A stretch of DNA of 38,838 nt, from contig UCMS01000034.1 in the NCBI GenBank assembly GCA_900473805.1, positions 1-38,838 on the forward strand, in the 5' to 3' direction. This document shows, one piece after another, positions 38,820 through 38,838 of the stretch (within the stretch, counting starts at the first letter, position 1; the number at the start of each line of letters is the position of its first letter). The notes beneath the pieces were generated by a model. It had not been told where the DNA came from. It worked only from the letters and a program-made list of their open reading frames with translations, and did no database searches. Source of the DNA: Hyphomicrobiales bacterium (GTDB lineage Bacteria > Pseudomonadota > Alphaproteobacteria > Rhizobiales > Rhizobiaceae). A program made the position numbers and the translations under genes.

Positions 38820-38838
38820 CCCGCTGCATGCGTCCCTC

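Noticed and set aside
1..38838. CRISPR arrays, prophage, transposases, rRNA operons
   Set aside because: No regularly spaced repeats, integrase- or transposase-like proteins or rRNA sequences were seen on reading the window.

Overview
The window is chromosomal DNA of an alphaproteobacterium, almost certainly Rhizobiaceae (Rhizobium/Agrobacterium/Ensifer type). The protein sequences of the ribosomal genes, the order tuf-rpsJ...secY-adk-rpsM-rpsK-rpoA-rplQ without rpmJ, the high G+C content, FNR- and CtrA-like sites, and palindromic intergenic repeats at the right end all point there. This placement rests on recognition by eye, not on a database search.

Layout. (1) 1-15281: the last codons of tuf, then the complete S10, spc and alpha ribosomal clusters on the + strand (rpsJ to rplQ, with secY and adk inside), ending in a strong intrinsic terminator. 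Most genes are packed with gaps of 0-45 nt. The few long gaps (rpsJ leader, rpsJ/rplC, rpsQ/rplN, rplR/rpsE, rplO/secY, adk/rpsM, rpsM/rpsK, rpsK/rpoA, rpoA/rplQ) all hold hairpins, some terminator-like. These are the best places to look for attenuation, processing or ribosomal-protein feedback. (2) 15342-19741: a DoxX membrane protein behind an FNR/FixK-type box; a minus-strand operon of YCII/DGPF protein, VOC protein and an ECF42-like sigma factor, with a candidate self-recognised promoter; and a divergent pair of uncharacterised membrane proteins (DUF2809, DUF817). (3) 19746-23599: a two-receiver diguanylate cyclase, the methionine sulfoxide reductase pair msrP-msrQ and a membrane-anchored nuclease-like protein, all on the minus strand. 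(4) 23829-29862: ilvD, a second VOC protein, a two-gene operon of gamma-butyrobetaine-hydroxylase-like dioxygenase and class II aldolase-like protein with a divergent LysR regulator, and a glutathione S-transferase. (5) 29902-31811: an unpaired MNT-type nucleotidyltransferase, a small LprI-like periplasmic protein and a divergent Tat-exported beta-lactamase-fold serine hydrolase. (6) 31919-37611: DegP-like protease and rarA with overlapping reading frames, then a membrane GGDEF protein behind a CtrA-like site, overlapping a Tat-exported flavin amine oxidase. (7) 37658-38838: DUF1883 and DUF378 proteins and about 400 nt of palindromic, apparently non-coding sequence.

How it works together: the left 15 kb makes the translation machinery, the Sec channel, adenylate kinase and the RNA polymerase alpha subunit. 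The rest is a patchwork of short metabolic, stress and signalling units. I see no phage, transposase, CRISPR array, tRNA or rRNA gene. No clearly new multi-gene system is evident. The most testable unusual points are the ECF42-type promoter and its operon, the FNR-type promoter of the DoxX gene, the CtrA-like site before the GGDEF gene, the leader and gap structures in the ribosomal clusters, and the dioxygenase/aldolase-like operon with altered metal and active-site residues.
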